This document shows, piece after piece, positions 1 through 8,750 of a stretch of 64,000 nt of DNA. The stretch covers positions 248,001 through 312,000 of the forward strand of contig JAKAFP010000001.1 of the NCBI GenBank assembly GCA_021825925.1, read 5' to 3'. Position 1 is the first letter of the stretch. Each line of letters starts with the position of its first letter. The translations under genes and the position numbers were made by a program. The notes below the pieces were generated by a model that was given only the letters and a program-made list of their open reading frames with translations, had not been told where the DNA came from and made no database searches. Source of the DNA: Chloroflexota bacterium. Lineage in GTDB: Bacteria > Chloroflexota > Anaerolineae > Anaerolineales > Anaerolineaceae.

Positions 1-562
1 TGGCAATACGTTGGTAACCCAGATCAATCAAATGTTTGGTGGCCACGTAGGCTGCCTTGACATTATCCACATCCACGTAACTGATGCCTTCATCTTTGAA
101 TGGACGTCCGAGAATCACACATGGAATTCTGGAGGAGGTCAGGCGTTCCATCAGTGGATCATCCGCTCGACCGGATTGAACGAGGATGCCATCCAGCATT
201 CCACTGCGTGAAATGCGCGGCATGATCTTGTCTTCATCTTCTTTATTGGTGACCAGAAAAAGCGAAAGAGAGAGGTCATTGGTGTTGCATCCCAAGGCGA
301 TACCCTGGGTCAGTTGTGGAAAGAAGGGATCAGTAAAAAAGGAACTGACACTGCGTGGTAAAACAAGACCGATCACCCTCGTGCGTTGGGAGGCAAGGGA
401 TCTTGCAGCTGCGTTTGGATGGAACCCGGTGATCCGAATGGCTTCTTCCACTTGTTGGCGTACTTCAGGGCTAACGTTGGGTGAGCCATTCACAACCCGT
501 GAAACCGTCGAGCGTGAAACCCCCACCTGTTTAGCAATATCTTCAAGGGTTAATTCAGCCAT
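1..562 (-). CDS. LacI-family transcriptional regulator (3' end outside the window)
   Basis: About 187 codons of the N-terminal part are present and the gene runs off the left edge. The start is the ATG at 562. The first 60 residues form a LacI helix-turn-helix (LEDIAKQVGVSRSTVSRVVNG), followed by the hinge (ARSLASQRTRVIGLVLPR) and the beginning of a periplasmic-binding-protein-like sugar-sensing domain. The family represses carbohydrate genes and releases DNA on binding a sugar or sugar phosphate; the effector cannot be read from this fragment. A perfect consensus promoter and a LacI-type palindrome lie just upstream, which suggests autoregulation. Family assignment is sure; target genes are unknown. 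Confidence 0.93.
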   Translation of the reverse strand, partial: MAELTLEDIAKQVGVSRSTVSRVVNGSPNVSPEVRQQVEEAIRITGFHPNAAARSLASQRTRVIGLVLPRSVSSFFTDPFFPQLTQGIALGCNTNDLSLSLFLVTNKEDEDKIMPRISRSGMLDGILVQSGRADDPLMERLTSSRIPCVILGRPFKDEGISYVDVDNVKAAYVATKHLIDLGYQRIA

Positions 563-605
563 CCCTATACTCCAAACAAAAAATTGCGAGCAGAATAATT
601 ACAGA

Positions 606-621
606 TTGAGAGCGCTCCCAA
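606..621. promoter_or_regulatory. LacI-type operator in the regulator's own promoter
   Basis: The 16-mer TTGAGAGCGCTCCCAA is a near-perfect palindrome centred on the CG of AGCGCT, the typical shape of LacI/GalR-family operators. It begins a few bases downstream of the predicted transcription start, where a bound repressor would block its own gene. No second copy was noticed in the window, so other targets are probably outside it. Confidence 0.6.
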
Positions 622-631
622 GAATGCCTTC

Positions 632-660
632 ATTATAAGGATATTTTTCCTCATTGTCAA
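632..660 (-). promoter_or_regulatory. Consensus sigma70 promoter of the LacI-family gene
   Basis: Read on the minus strand, TTGACA (660-655) and TATAAT (637-632) are separated by exactly 17 bp. Both hexamers are perfect consensus. The predicted transcription start is near 625, about 60 bases upstream of the ATG at 562. Confidence 0.85.
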
Positions 661-862
661 CAGGCAATTGTCAGACCATGGTGCTATGATTTTTTGACGA
701 TGATCAAGTTTGGCTTTCAATACACAAAATCCTTCTTTCCATTCAGTTTTGTATCCTTAATAATGAAATCTTCCCCGAATAAATGGGTGTTATGGCAATG
801 TTATAATTAAAAAACTCGATTTATGTTTTAAATTGTAACCATCTTTGAATTATTGGGCGATT

Positions 863-2032
863 ATGAAAAAATATCCCCACCTTTTTTATGTATTTGCAGT
901 CGTGGTCATGCTGGGTTTGGGTTTTGGGCTAAGGTTATATGCTGCTAATCGGCTCGCTGTTGACCACGATGAAACCACTTACTTAATTGCATCAAACACT
1001 TATGCTAATTATATTCGAAATGGTCAATATAGTTGGCTGGCCTGGGAAAAATGGAATTATGAACATCCTTCGCTTAATAAGATCATTTTCGGAGTCGCAT
1101 TACTCACCCAGGAACCCCTAGAAAAAGTACAACAATCTGACTTAATAGATGGTGGCCCAATTAAACAACAACAGGCTGTCGAATATGCCATGACAGCCAG
1201 GACAGTATCAGTTATTTTTGGCAGTCTGGCTGTTCTCTTGTTATCCCTCCTGAATCCATTGGCGGGCTTATTCTTAGCTGTGAATACCTTGGCTATCAAA
1301 TACACCAGCGAAGTGTATCTCGAAGCGCTTCCCATGTTAGCCAGTTTATTGGCGGTGATGGCATATAGCCGATTTTTTCAATGCTATACAAATAAATCAC
1401 ATAATCCTGCAAAAGCTTGGAGATGGCTGGCTTTGTCTGCCATCAGTCTTGGTATTACTGCGGCTTCAAAGTATATCTATTGTGTTGCCGGCCTGGCAAT
1501 TGTTTTGCATTGGATCATTTCAATCCTTCAAAAAAAGATCCCTGTTCGAACCCTAATTGCCCTTTTGGTATGGGGCTTCTTTTCAATTTTAATATTTTTC
1601 CTTTTTGACCCCTATTTATGGGTGCACACCATTGAAAGGTTGCAGAAGACTCTGGCATATCATTTTCGATTTCAGGTTTCTCCGCATGTCATAAACGCTA
1701 ACTATCCTTTCTGGCAGCCGTTGGCTTGGCTGTTCAGCCCATTTTCTACCTATAGGCCGATTCACGATCCTTCCGCGGATGATGCCATGCTGTTCAGCAT
1801 TGATTCGATCATTTTTGTGCTGGCAATCATCGGACTTCCTCGAACATTTAAGCGGCATCAGATATTTTTCATTTGGTTGGTCATTGGTTTGGGAATGTTA
1901 TTGTTGTGGGGGGCGAAATGGTCACAATACCCACTGATTATTATGGCACCCTGGTGTTTTTCTGCCGCCCAGGGAGTCTTAACAATAGTGGACTTTTTCA
2001 AAGTTAAACTGTTCAAGAAAAATGTTGCCTAA
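863..2032 (+). CDS. GT-C type membrane glycosyltransferase (PMT/ArnT-like)
   Basis: About 389 residues with many hydrophobic segments. The first membrane helix is followed by an external acidic motif (DHDETTY, near residue 40), the usual catalytic-site position in GT-C enzymes that use lipid-phosphate sugars (GT39/GT83 superfamily). The product probably transfers a sugar from a polyprenyl-phosphate donor to an acceptor on the outer face of the membrane; substrate unknown. An in-frame TTG lies 18 bases upstream at 845, but the ATG at 863 (MKKYPHLF) looks the more natural start; neither has a strong ribosome binding site. It is a stand-alone gene convergent with glmS, and the two share a terminator. 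Shorter than typical ArnT (about 550 aa), so the soluble C-terminal part is reduced. Confidence 0.7.
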   Translation: MKKYPHLFYVFAVVVMLGLGFGLRLYAANRLAVDHDETTYLIASNTYANYIRNGQYSWLAWEKWNYEHPSLNKIIFGVALLTQEPLEKVQQSDLIDGGPIKQQQAVEYAMTARTVSVIFGSLAVLLLSLLNPLAGLFLAVNTLAIKYTSEVYLEALPMLASLLAVMAYSRFFQCYTNKSHNPAKAWRWLALSAISLGITAASKYIYCVAGLAIVLHWIISILQKKIPVRTLIALLVWGFFSILIFFLFDPYLWVHTIERLQKTLAYHFRFQVSPHVINANYPFWQPLAWLFSPFSTYRPIHDPSADDAMLFSIDSIIFVLAIIGLPRTFKRHQIFFIWLVIGLGMLLLWGAKWSQYPLIIMAPWCFSAAQGVLTIVDFFKVKLFKKNVA

Positions 2033-2060
2033 AAACCCTACCCTGGTTCTACCAACAAGG

Positions 2061-2086
2061 ATCCCCCGCAATTGAGTGCGGGGGAT
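2061..2086. terminator. Bidirectional terminator between the glycosyltransferase and glmS
   Basis: Stem ATCCCCCGCA (2061-2070) pairs with TGCGGGGGAT (2077-2086) across a 6-base loop, between the ends of two convergent genes. The flanks are AT-rich rather than a clean U-run on either strand. Confidence 0.65.
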
Positions 2087-2110
2087 TCAAATTATTCAGG
2101 AATGGATGGA

Positions 2111-3898
2111 TTAATCCACAGTGAGGGTCTTGCTCAAATTACGCGGAAAGTCCGGGTCAAAACCGCGGGCAACCGCCATTTGGTAAGATAGGATCTGCAA
2201 AGGAATGACCGAAAGCAGCGATGAAAACCACGGATTGGATTTTGGTAGGGTGATCACGTCACTGGCATTGGTTCTCAATTGTTCATCTTCTTCACCAATG
2301 GCAATCGCGCGTCCGCCGCGGCAGGTGACCTCGTTCAATCCGCTGACGATCAGCGGGACGTTGTTGGGTCCAGCCACAAAAAGGATCGGCAGACCCTTGA
2401 CCACTGCAGAAAGAGGACCATGTTTAAATTCAGTGGAGAGCATGCCTTCACAATGAGCGTAGGTGATTTCTTTGAGTTTGAGTGCACCTTCAAGAGCGAT
2501 GGAATAGGTGGCGCCGTAACCCAAACAATAGAGGTCTTCCCATTTGTTGATGTCTGGAGTCAGGGCTTCCACTTGAGGTGCACTGGAAGTAATCGTCTCT
2601 TCCATCAAGTCGGGGAGGTTATCTAACTCAGCCATATTTTTTCCGCCAAGTTGGTAAGCCAGGTATAAAAAGGCAATGATCTGGTTGGTGAAGGTCTTGG
2701 TGGCGGGAACACTGATTTCGTACCCGCAGCACAAAGGCAGCCATTCAGAAACCGCCCGGGTCAAAGTGGAGCCGATGACATTCGACAATCCATAGCAAGT
2801 CATGCCGGATTCTTTTGATGCATTGATGGCATTGAGCACATCTTTGGTTTCACCGGATTGGCTCACGAAGATGCCGACATCCTCATTATTCAATGAGGGT
2901 AGGAACTGTTCAATAAACTGGGTTGCCACCACTGGCACCGCGGATCTTCCAGCCAGTTGCGCAAAATAGACGCTCCCTGCCTGGCAGGCATGAAAGCTGG
3001 TACCGCAGCCGATCAGATAAACCTGTCTGGCGTTCTTTACTTTTTCAAGGATGGTTTTTACGGCATCACTTTTTTGCAGCACGTGCAGCAGTTCCCGTGC
3101 AACCTCTGGCTGTTCGTGGATCTCTTTCAACATAAAGTGAGCAAATCCACCTTTTTGCACGGCGTTCATTTCTTCAGTGATGAGTTCGGCTTCGCGTTGG
3201 ATGAGGGAGCCGTCTTTGACTGAATGTAATTCCACGCCATCCGCTTTGAGGGTGACTATCTCTCCATCTTCAAGTCTGATGATCTTGCGGGTGAGGGGCA
3301 ATATGGATGGCAAGTCGGAGGAAAGGCAGGTAAACCCTTCGCCAACGCCCACCACCAGACCGGAGCCTTTTTTGATGGCGAACAGTTTATCGTCATTGAT
3401 CTTGCCAATAACGAAAGCATAATCACCCTGAAGATCATCATAAGCATAACAAATAGCCTGGATGAAATCCTGGCCTTGATTGATATAGCGTTCCACGGCA
3501 TGTACGCAGGACTCGCCGTCATTTTGCGAGCGAACCACAAGACCTTCGGCTATGAACTGCTTGCGCAGCTCCACGTTATTGACCACGTTGCCATTATGTG
3601 CACCCACCATGTCTCCATCGGAATCCAAATGGGGTTGGGAGTTTACCTGAGACGGTTCACCAAAGGTCGCCCAACGAAGTTGGGTGATGCCCCGGGTTCC
3701 GGTCATGGCAGCCAGGTTGTATTTGGCGGCTACGTCTTCTACTCTACCGGCATCCTTGCGCAGATCAATGGTTGATCCACTGAGGGTTGCAACACCCACA
3801 GAATCATATCCCCGATAGGTAAGTCGTTTTGCAGCTTCAACCAATATTGAACCCAAATTTTGTTCTTTTTCGGTGACGATCCCAAAAATACCGCACAT
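2111..3898 (-). CDS. glmS: Glutamine--fructose-6-phosphate aminotransferase (isomerizing)
   Basis: A 595-residue GlmS making glucosamine-6-phosphate from fructose-6-phosphate and glutamine, the first step to UDP-GlcNAc and peptidoglycan. The start is the ATG at 3898, not the upstream ATG at 3916: the mature protein must begin with the nucleophilic cysteine (MCGIFGIV) and GAGG lies correctly before it. The N-terminal class II glutaminase domain covers about residues 2-235. Two SIS domains follow (CGTSFHACQAG, SQSGETKDVL, and later LKLKEITYAHCEG and EFKHGPLS). The C terminus ends in NLSKTLTVD, the usual GlmS tail. Transcribed alone, convergent with the glycosyltransferase. No glmS ribozyme-like leader was recognised. 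Confidence 0.97.
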   Translation of the reverse strand: MCGIFGIVTEKEQNLGSILVEAAKRLTYRGYDSVGVATLSGSTIDLRKDAGRVEDVAAKYNLAAMTGTRGITQLRWATFGEPSQVNSQPHLDSDGDMVGAHNGNVVNNVELRKQFIAEGLVVRSQNDGESCVHAVERYINQGQDFIQAICYAYDDLQGDYAFVIGKINDDKLFAIKKGSGLVVGVGEGFTCLSSDLPSILPLTRKIIRLEDGEIVTLKADGVELHSVKDGSLIQREAELITEEMNAVQKGGFAHFMLKEIHEQPEVARELLHVLQKSDAVKTILEKVKNARQVYLIGCGTSFHACQAGSVYFAQLAGRSAVPVVATQFIEQFLPSLNNEDVGIFVSQSGETKDVLNAINASKESGMTCYGLSNVIGSTLTRAVSEWLPLCCGYEISVPATKTFTNQIIAFLYLAYQLGGKNMAELDNLPDLMEETITSSAPQVEALTPDINKWEDLYCLGYGATYSIALEGALKLKEITYAHCEGMLSTEFKHGPLSAVVKGLPILFVAGPNNVPLIVSGLNEVTCRGGRAIAIGEEDEQLRTNASDVITLPKSNPWFSSLLSVIPLQILSYQMAVARGFDPDFPRNLSKTLTVD

Positions 3899-4099
3899 GG
3901 TCAGCCTCTTGTTCATTTAATTAAGATTTAATGAAAAACACTCAACCATGGAAGTTTATCACAACCGGAAGACAAAATACTCTGTACAATGTATTACTTT
4001 TTGTAATCCTTTTTTTTCTGTATAATGAATTAGGCGGGATAATAATAATGGTTCCTTTATTATATTTAGAAGACTGATGTTTCAATTAATGGTGAAAAA

Positions 4100-5791
4100 A
4101 TGGAAAAAACTGAAATTTTAAATCTAATTCCATATTACCTTTCATTATTGATCAGCATTTCAGTTGGGTTATTCACAATAAAAAGAAGACATGTCGTTGG
4201 GGCAGTATCGTTTTCACTGATCATTTTTGTTGAAATTCTGACCACCTTTGGATACATTCTGGAATTAATATCACCTGATTTATCAAGGAAGATGTTTTGG
4301 GATAATTTCCAATGGTACACAAGTTTGACATTTCCAGTTGTTTTGCTGTTGTTTGCTCATGAGTATATCGGCAAGTTAATTTCGTCTGTAAAATGGTCAA
4401 TGTTCGGTTTATTCATGCTCGGAGTTTTTCTATCCACGGCGATAAGCTTTAACATTTTTCCAGCGATTGGGAATTCCGCGCAGCGGTTGGTGGTCGGTCA
4501 GCCATTCTCCATTTATACCTACGATTTTGGAATTATTACGATCATTGCGGCGGTTTATACTTATTTGATAACAATTGCTGGGATCATAATACTCGTTGTA
4601 GAGTTGCTCAGGCAAAATGCTTATTTTCGAATTCAAACATTGATCATTATCCTTGGTATATCCATTCCAGTTTTTGGGACATCACTTGTACTTGCAGGAA
4701 TCGAGTTCTACCCAAATCGCGATATAACCCCTTTTACTTTTGCCTTGGCTAATCTCATTCTTGTTTATGGATTATTTCGCTTTCGAATATTTGACATTGT
4801 TCCGGTTGCCCGTAACATGGTTATGGATTCTTTAGTTGATCCGGTTGTAATTCTTGATCAAAATGATTTAATTCTCGATGGCAACTCGTCTTTTGAAAAG
4901 CTTGTAAATACTAGAAAGAAATCCTTTATTCATAAGTCTTTTCTTGAATTCATGAACTCATCTGCTCTGAAAAAACCTGATATTCTGAAACTGGTTGATT
5001 CACAAGAAGAAGGGCTTGTTTATTGCGGTGAAAAAATCGGTTATTTTGATATCAGCATAAAGAATTTTTCGAACAGGTTGGGGGCTTTCTCTGGCAGGCT
5101 GGTCATTTTGCATGATTTGACCACCCGAAAAATTAATGAGAATACATTATTGCTAGAAAAGGATATATTGGAAGAGAATGCTTCCATCCGCGCCCTGGAG
5201 CTTGAACAGTTAAACACGTTGTTGGTATCTGAGGTCGCTGAACGCAAGAAAGCCGAAAAAGAAAAAGAAAATTATGCGCGTGAAATGGAAGTCCTCTTTA
5301 ATCTGGCCATTGAAATTTCAGAGATCAATCCAGATGAGAATATAGAAGAATTTCTGGCCAGAAGAATCAAAGAAATCAATCAAGCTTTCTTTGTTATCCT
5401 TTCGGAATACGATTCAAACAAAAAAAGGCTTTACCCTAAACATATTATCATAGAAGAAAATGCAATGGAAAAGATCTTCAAATTACTTGGCGAGGATCCA
5501 AGGCAAATTTACCTGACTGTGGATGATTCAACGTATGACCGTATTACTAATGAAGTTGTCCTCTATCGGCAAAACCTTTTCCAGGCTTTCTACGGGGTGA
5601 TTGATCCAAAGGTGGGCGAGCGGATACAAGAAATGTTTTCAATTGATCAATTTGTTGGCGTCTCAATCAAAAGCAACGGCAAGTTGGCGGCATCCCTGGT
5701 CATCGCGCTTCAAAAAGGAAATTCGGTTCCCAGCGTCAAATTCTATGAATCGTTGGCCAACCTGGCTTCTGTCGTTTTTTGGAGAAAATAA
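4100..5791 (+). CDS. 7TM-PAS-GAF-like sensor protein without an output domain
   Basis: 563 residues. Residues 1-225 contain seven hydrophobic segments resembling the N-terminal 7TM region of membrane histidine kinases. A PAS domain follows (about 240-345: DPVVILDQNDLILDGN), then a coiled coil (about 350-395) and a GAF-like domain. The protein stops after the GAF-like part with no HisKA, HATPase, GGDEF or HD domain. It may be a partner-dependent sensor or the front half of a broken gene: a run of six T occurs near 5776, and shifting frame there extends the reading to 5861 with a hydrophilic tail (SLKQREDEMYK), still short of any kinase domain. An extended -10 (TGTATAAT, ending 4026) precedes it. 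Divergent from glmS. Confidence 0.65.
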   Translation: MEKTEILNLIPYYLSLLISISVGLFTIKRRHVVGAVSFSLIIFVEILTTFGYILELISPDLSRKMFWDNFQWYTSLTFPVVLLLFAHEYIGKLISSVKWSMFGLFMLGVFLSTAISFNIFPAIGNSAQRLVVGQPFSIYTYDFGIITIIAAVYTYLITIAGIIILVVELLRQNAYFRIQTLIIILGISIPVFGTSLVLAGIEFYPNRDITPFTFALANLILVYGLFRFRIFDIVPVARNMVMDSLVDPVVILDQNDLILDGNSSFEKLVNTRKKSFIHKSFLEFMNSSALKKPDILKLVDSQEEGLVYCGEKIGYFDISIKNFSNRLGAFSGRLVILHDLTTRKINENTLLLEKDILEENASIRALELEQLNTLLVSEVAERKKAEKEKENYAREMEVLFNLAIEISEINPDENIEEFLARRIKEINQAFFVILSEYDSNKKRLYPKHIIIEENAMEKIFKLLGEDPRQIYLTVDDSTYDRITNEVVLYRQNLFQAFYGVIDPKVGERIQEMFSIDQFVGVSIKSNGKLAASLVIALQKGNSVPSVKFYESLANLASVVFWRK

Positions 5792-6173
5792 GAATTTACC
5801 CCTTTTCGTCTCAGATCTCATCGGCAGCCTGAAACAAAGGGAAGACGAGATGTATAAGTAAAATGGGGATATTTACAATTTTGCAAGGTAAACGTTTTTG
5901 TTATGGCACCTATAAAAAACCTGAACGTAAGAATTTTAAGATTGGCATAATTTCACGCATTTTTTACGGCTTCTTTTTTTAAGCTGGATTCCGAATGGGA
6001 AATTGATGTTTTTCTCTTCTCTCATTTCTTGACCTTGTCACAAGTTTTGTTCTTGAATTAGCCGAAAAAGGGGTTGTGTTTCTTAATATTTTTTCAATTA
6101 ATTTAGGATTTATTAAAAATCTTAAATGCTCAATATTCGATTGAAAGTTTAAGTTAAAACTCGATGATGCGAC
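5792..6173. other. Intergenic region upstream of nrdJ
   Basis: AT-rich. Apart from the possible frameshifted tail of the preceding sensor (to 5861) I see no gene, repeat or strong hairpin. The nrdJ promoter begins at 6174. Confidence 0.5.
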
Positions 6174-6202
6174 TTGAATTGACAGACCAAATGTGCTAAT
6201 AT
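6174..6202 (+). promoter_or_regulatory. nrdJ promoter
   Basis: TTGAAT (6174-6179), a 17-bp spacer ending in an extended -10 TGC, and TAATAT (6197-6202). The predicted start near 6209 gives an untranslated leader of about 97 bases. Confidence 0.6.
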
Positions 6203-6224
6203 TGTCTTTACAACCTAGATACAG

Positions 6225-6259
6225 GAGGGGGGTCAGTATCTACCCCCATATATGGGGGG
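6225..6259 (+). promoter_or_regulatory. G/C-run leader hairpins upstream of nrdJ
   Basis: One C5 run (6243-6247) can pair either with the upstream G-run (6227-6232) or with the downstream G-run (6254-6259; CCCCCATATATGGGGG). The two pairings exclude each other. This looks like a possible two-state RNA leader, but it lies about 47 bases before the start codon and no ligand-binding riboswitch class was recognised. Confidence 0.35.
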
Positions 6260-6305
6260 TGTTCTTTTGAAAAATGAAGTTAATCGTAGCAAGAGGAGAC
6301 CGGTT

Positions 6306-8606
6306 ATGGACAAGGTAGACAAGCAAGCCATTAATGATGTTAACAATCCAATTTCTCACAACGATGACCCCTTCGGACAGGAAGTCATCGTTGTTCCAAG
6401 TACGGTGGTAAAACGAGACGGAAGCATTGTTCCTTTTAATATTGAACGAATTGAAGTGGCGTTAAGAAAATGTTTTGAAAGCATTGGCAAAAAGCCGATC
6501 ATTCCGATCGAAACCATTGCCCAACGTGCTGTCAATGTGGTGGCCAGCAAATATGACCGGCCCTCGGTGGAAGCCATTCAAGATATTGTTGAAATGACAC
6601 TCCAATCATTGGGTGAATTTTCAGCAGCGAAGCATTACATCTTGTATCGTGCCGAGCATGCCAAACTTCGTCAATCTCGCCCCGTACCCAGCGAGATCCG
6701 TCAGGCTTTTGAAGAATCAGATTCCTATTTTCCGACCCAGCTTCAGAAATTCCAGTTCTATGATAAATATTCCCGCTTTAACTATGAACTGGGCCATCGC
6801 GAAACCTGGGTTGAAACCGTGGATCGCGCCACCGATTACCTCAAGGAACTATCTGAAAACAAGCTTCCTGAAGAAACCTACGCCCGCGTTCGCAAGGGAA
6901 TCCTCGAAATGCGCGCCATGCCCTCCATGCGCCTGCTAGCCATGGCCGGCCCGGCCGCCCGCCGCAACAACATCGCCATCTATAACTGTTCCTACATGCC
7001 CGTGGATAGTATTGATTCCTTCGTTGAAGCTTTGATCATTTCGATGAGCGGTTGTGGTGTGGGTTATTCGGTCGAGAAACAATACGTTGAAAATTTTCCG
7101 CGTGTCAAACGCCAGGTTCCCGGCATTGCACCCACCATGATGATCGAAGACTCTGCAGAAGGCTGGGCGGATGCCTTGCGAAAAGGTCTGCAAACCTGGT
7201 TTGACGGTCACGACATGAAGTTTGATTTCTCTCAGATCAGGCCTGCCGGTTCCCCCCTGCGCATTAAAGGCGGCCGCGCTTCAGGCCCCGAACCCTTAAA
7301 GAAAATGCTTGAATTTGTGCGCAGCCGTGTGCTGGCCCAGCAGGGCGGTTTCATCCGTCCGATTGATGCACATGACATCATGTGCGAAGTAGGCAACGCG
7401 GCCGTATCAGGTGGCGTACGACGCACCGCCATGATCTCGCTCTTTGATTATGACGATATTGAAATGCGCAAATGCAAAAGCGGCGATTTTGAACGTGAAA
7501 ACAGCCAGCGTTGGAACGCCAATAACTCGCTGGTTTGGCCGGATCGCAAGCTGACCCAATTGGAAATCTTCAATATCATTGCCGACATGCATATGTCTGG
7601 CCGCGGCGAACCCGGCATCTTCAACCGACGTGCTGCACATAAAACCGTCCCAGAAAGACGCAAGAAGGTGGATTTCGGTACCAATCCCTGTGGCGAGATC
7701 GTGCTGCGTCCTTACGAATTCTGCAATCTGAGTATTGCGGTTGCCCGTAGTGATGATACCTATGAAACTCTGCGCGAAAAAGTCGAACTGGCCACCATCA
7801 TCGGTACCATCCAGGCCATGGCCACCAACTTCCCCGGCATGCGCGATGTGTGGAAGCAGAATTGTGAAGAAGAACGCCTGCTTGGCGTGGATATTAACGG
7901 CCAACTCGACAGTCTGGTCGCCCAGGACCCTGAAGTACAGGAAAAACTGCGCAAAGTGGCTGTTGAAACAAACGAAAAATATGCTGATCTGCTTGGCATC
8001 AACCGTTCCGCCGCTGTCACCACCGTGAAACCCTCTGGCAACAGTTCTCAACTTTTGGATTGTTCCCCCGGCATACATCCCCGCTGGTCGCCTTACTATG
8101 TCCGCAACGTACGCGTTGGCACACACTCGCCCATATTCAAAGTCCTGCGCGATGCCGGTGTTCCCATGAGCCCTGAAAATGGCCAAACGATCGAAAACGC
8201 CACCACCTGGGTCATTCACTTCCCGGTCAAGGCACCCGAAGGCGCCATCACCCGTGAAGCGCGCCCCGCACTGCTGCAGTGTGACTATTGGCTGCAAAAT
8301 AAGCTGCACTGGACGGAGCATAATCCCAGCGTGACCATCACCTACAAACCGGATGAGATCATTGACATCATCAAGTGGGTTTGGGAGCATCAGGATGTGA
8401 TTGGCGGTATGACCTTCCTGCCTTCTTATGATTCACTCTTCAACCAAATGCCTTACGAGCAGATTGATGAAGCGGAGTACAACAAGCTGGCTGCCAAGTT
8501 CCCGAACATTGATTTCTCAAAGCTCTATTATTATGAAGAAAAAGACCTTACCACTGCAGCCCAGGAATTAGCCTGTCTGGCGGGTACTTGCTCGATTGAG
8601 TTCTAG
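6306..8606 (+). CDS. nrdJ: Adenosylcobalamin-dependent ribonucleoside-triphosphate reductase (class II, monomeric type)
   Basis: 766 residues. It reduces ribonucleotides to deoxyribonucleotides using adenosylcobalamin for radical generation, so it does not need oxygen. An ATP-cone-like allosteric domain is at the N terminus (VVKRDGSIVPFNIERIEVAL, about 25-110). The catalytic barrel carries NPCGEI (the Asn-Cys-Glu active-site motif) and PSGNSSQLLDCSPGIHPRW, characteristic of the Lactobacillus RTPR-like subgroup. The C-terminal CLAGTC supplies the thioredoxin-linked cysteine pair. The start is the ATG at 6306 with AGGAG eight bases upstream; an in-frame ATG at 6252 lacks a binding site. It leads into the pyrimidine cluster that follows, matching its role as source of deoxynucleotides. 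Confidence 0.95.
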   Translation: MDKVDKQAINDVNNPISHNDDPFGQEVIVVPSTVVKRDGSIVPFNIERIEVALRKCFESIGKKPIIPIETIAQRAVNVVASKYDRPSVEAIQDIVEMTLQSLGEFSAAKHYILYRAEHAKLRQSRPVPSEIRQAFEESDSYFPTQLQKFQFYDKYSRFNYELGHRETWVETVDRATDYLKELSENKLPEETYARVRKGILEMRAMPSMRLLAMAGPAARRNNIAIYNCSYMPVDSIDSFVEALIISMSGCGVGYSVEKQYVENFPRVKRQVPGIAPTMMIEDSAEGWADALRKGLQTWFDGHDMKFDFSQIRPAGSPLRIKGGRASGPEPLKKMLEFVRSRVLAQQGGFIRPIDAHDIMCEVGNAAVSGGVRRTAMISLFDYDDIEMRKCKSGDFERENSQRWNANNSLVWPDRKLTQLEIFNIIADMHMSGRGEPGIFNRRAAHKTVPERRKKVDFGTNPCGEIVLRPYEFCNLSIAVARSDDTYETLREKVELATIIGTIQAMATNFPGMRDVWKQNCEEERLLGVDINGQLDSLVAQDPEVQEKLRKVAVETNEKYADLLGINRSAAVTTVKPSGNSSQLLDCSPGIHPRWSPYYVRNVRVGTHSPIFKVLRDAGVPMSPENGQTIENATTWVIHFPVKAPEGAITREARPALLQCDYWLQNKLHWTEHNPSVTITYKPDEIIDIIKWVWEHQDVIGGMTFLPSYDSLFNQMPYEQIDEAEYNKLAAKFPNIDFSKLYYYEEKDLTTAAQELACLAGTCSIEF

Positions 8607-8750
8607 TTTCATTCAGGGTGAAGCCTCGTTCCCCTGGATGAACGCTCAACCTTGACCATTTTAGCGGATATCAAACAGGTTGGCTGAAATTCTTGCCAAT
8701 CTGTTTGATCTCATTTCATAATTCTACTTACGACGATCAGGAGCGGACTT

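Noticed and set aside
3899-4099. glmS ribozyme/riboswitch
   Set aside because: The glmS leader is short and contains none of the conserved ribozyme core; the motif class is also mostly limited to Gram-positive groups.
5890-5901. TAAACGTTTTTG as a LacI-type operator
   Set aside because: Weak symmetry and no promoter directly next to it.
6203-6305. Adenosylcobalamin riboswitch for nrdJ
   Set aside because: The leader is only about 97 bases and shows no B12-box sequence, too short for that class.
7407-8390. 327-codon open frame antisense to nrdJ
   Set aside because: It lies fully inside a well-supported gene, has no family motif or ribosome binding site, and arises from codon bias on the sense strand.
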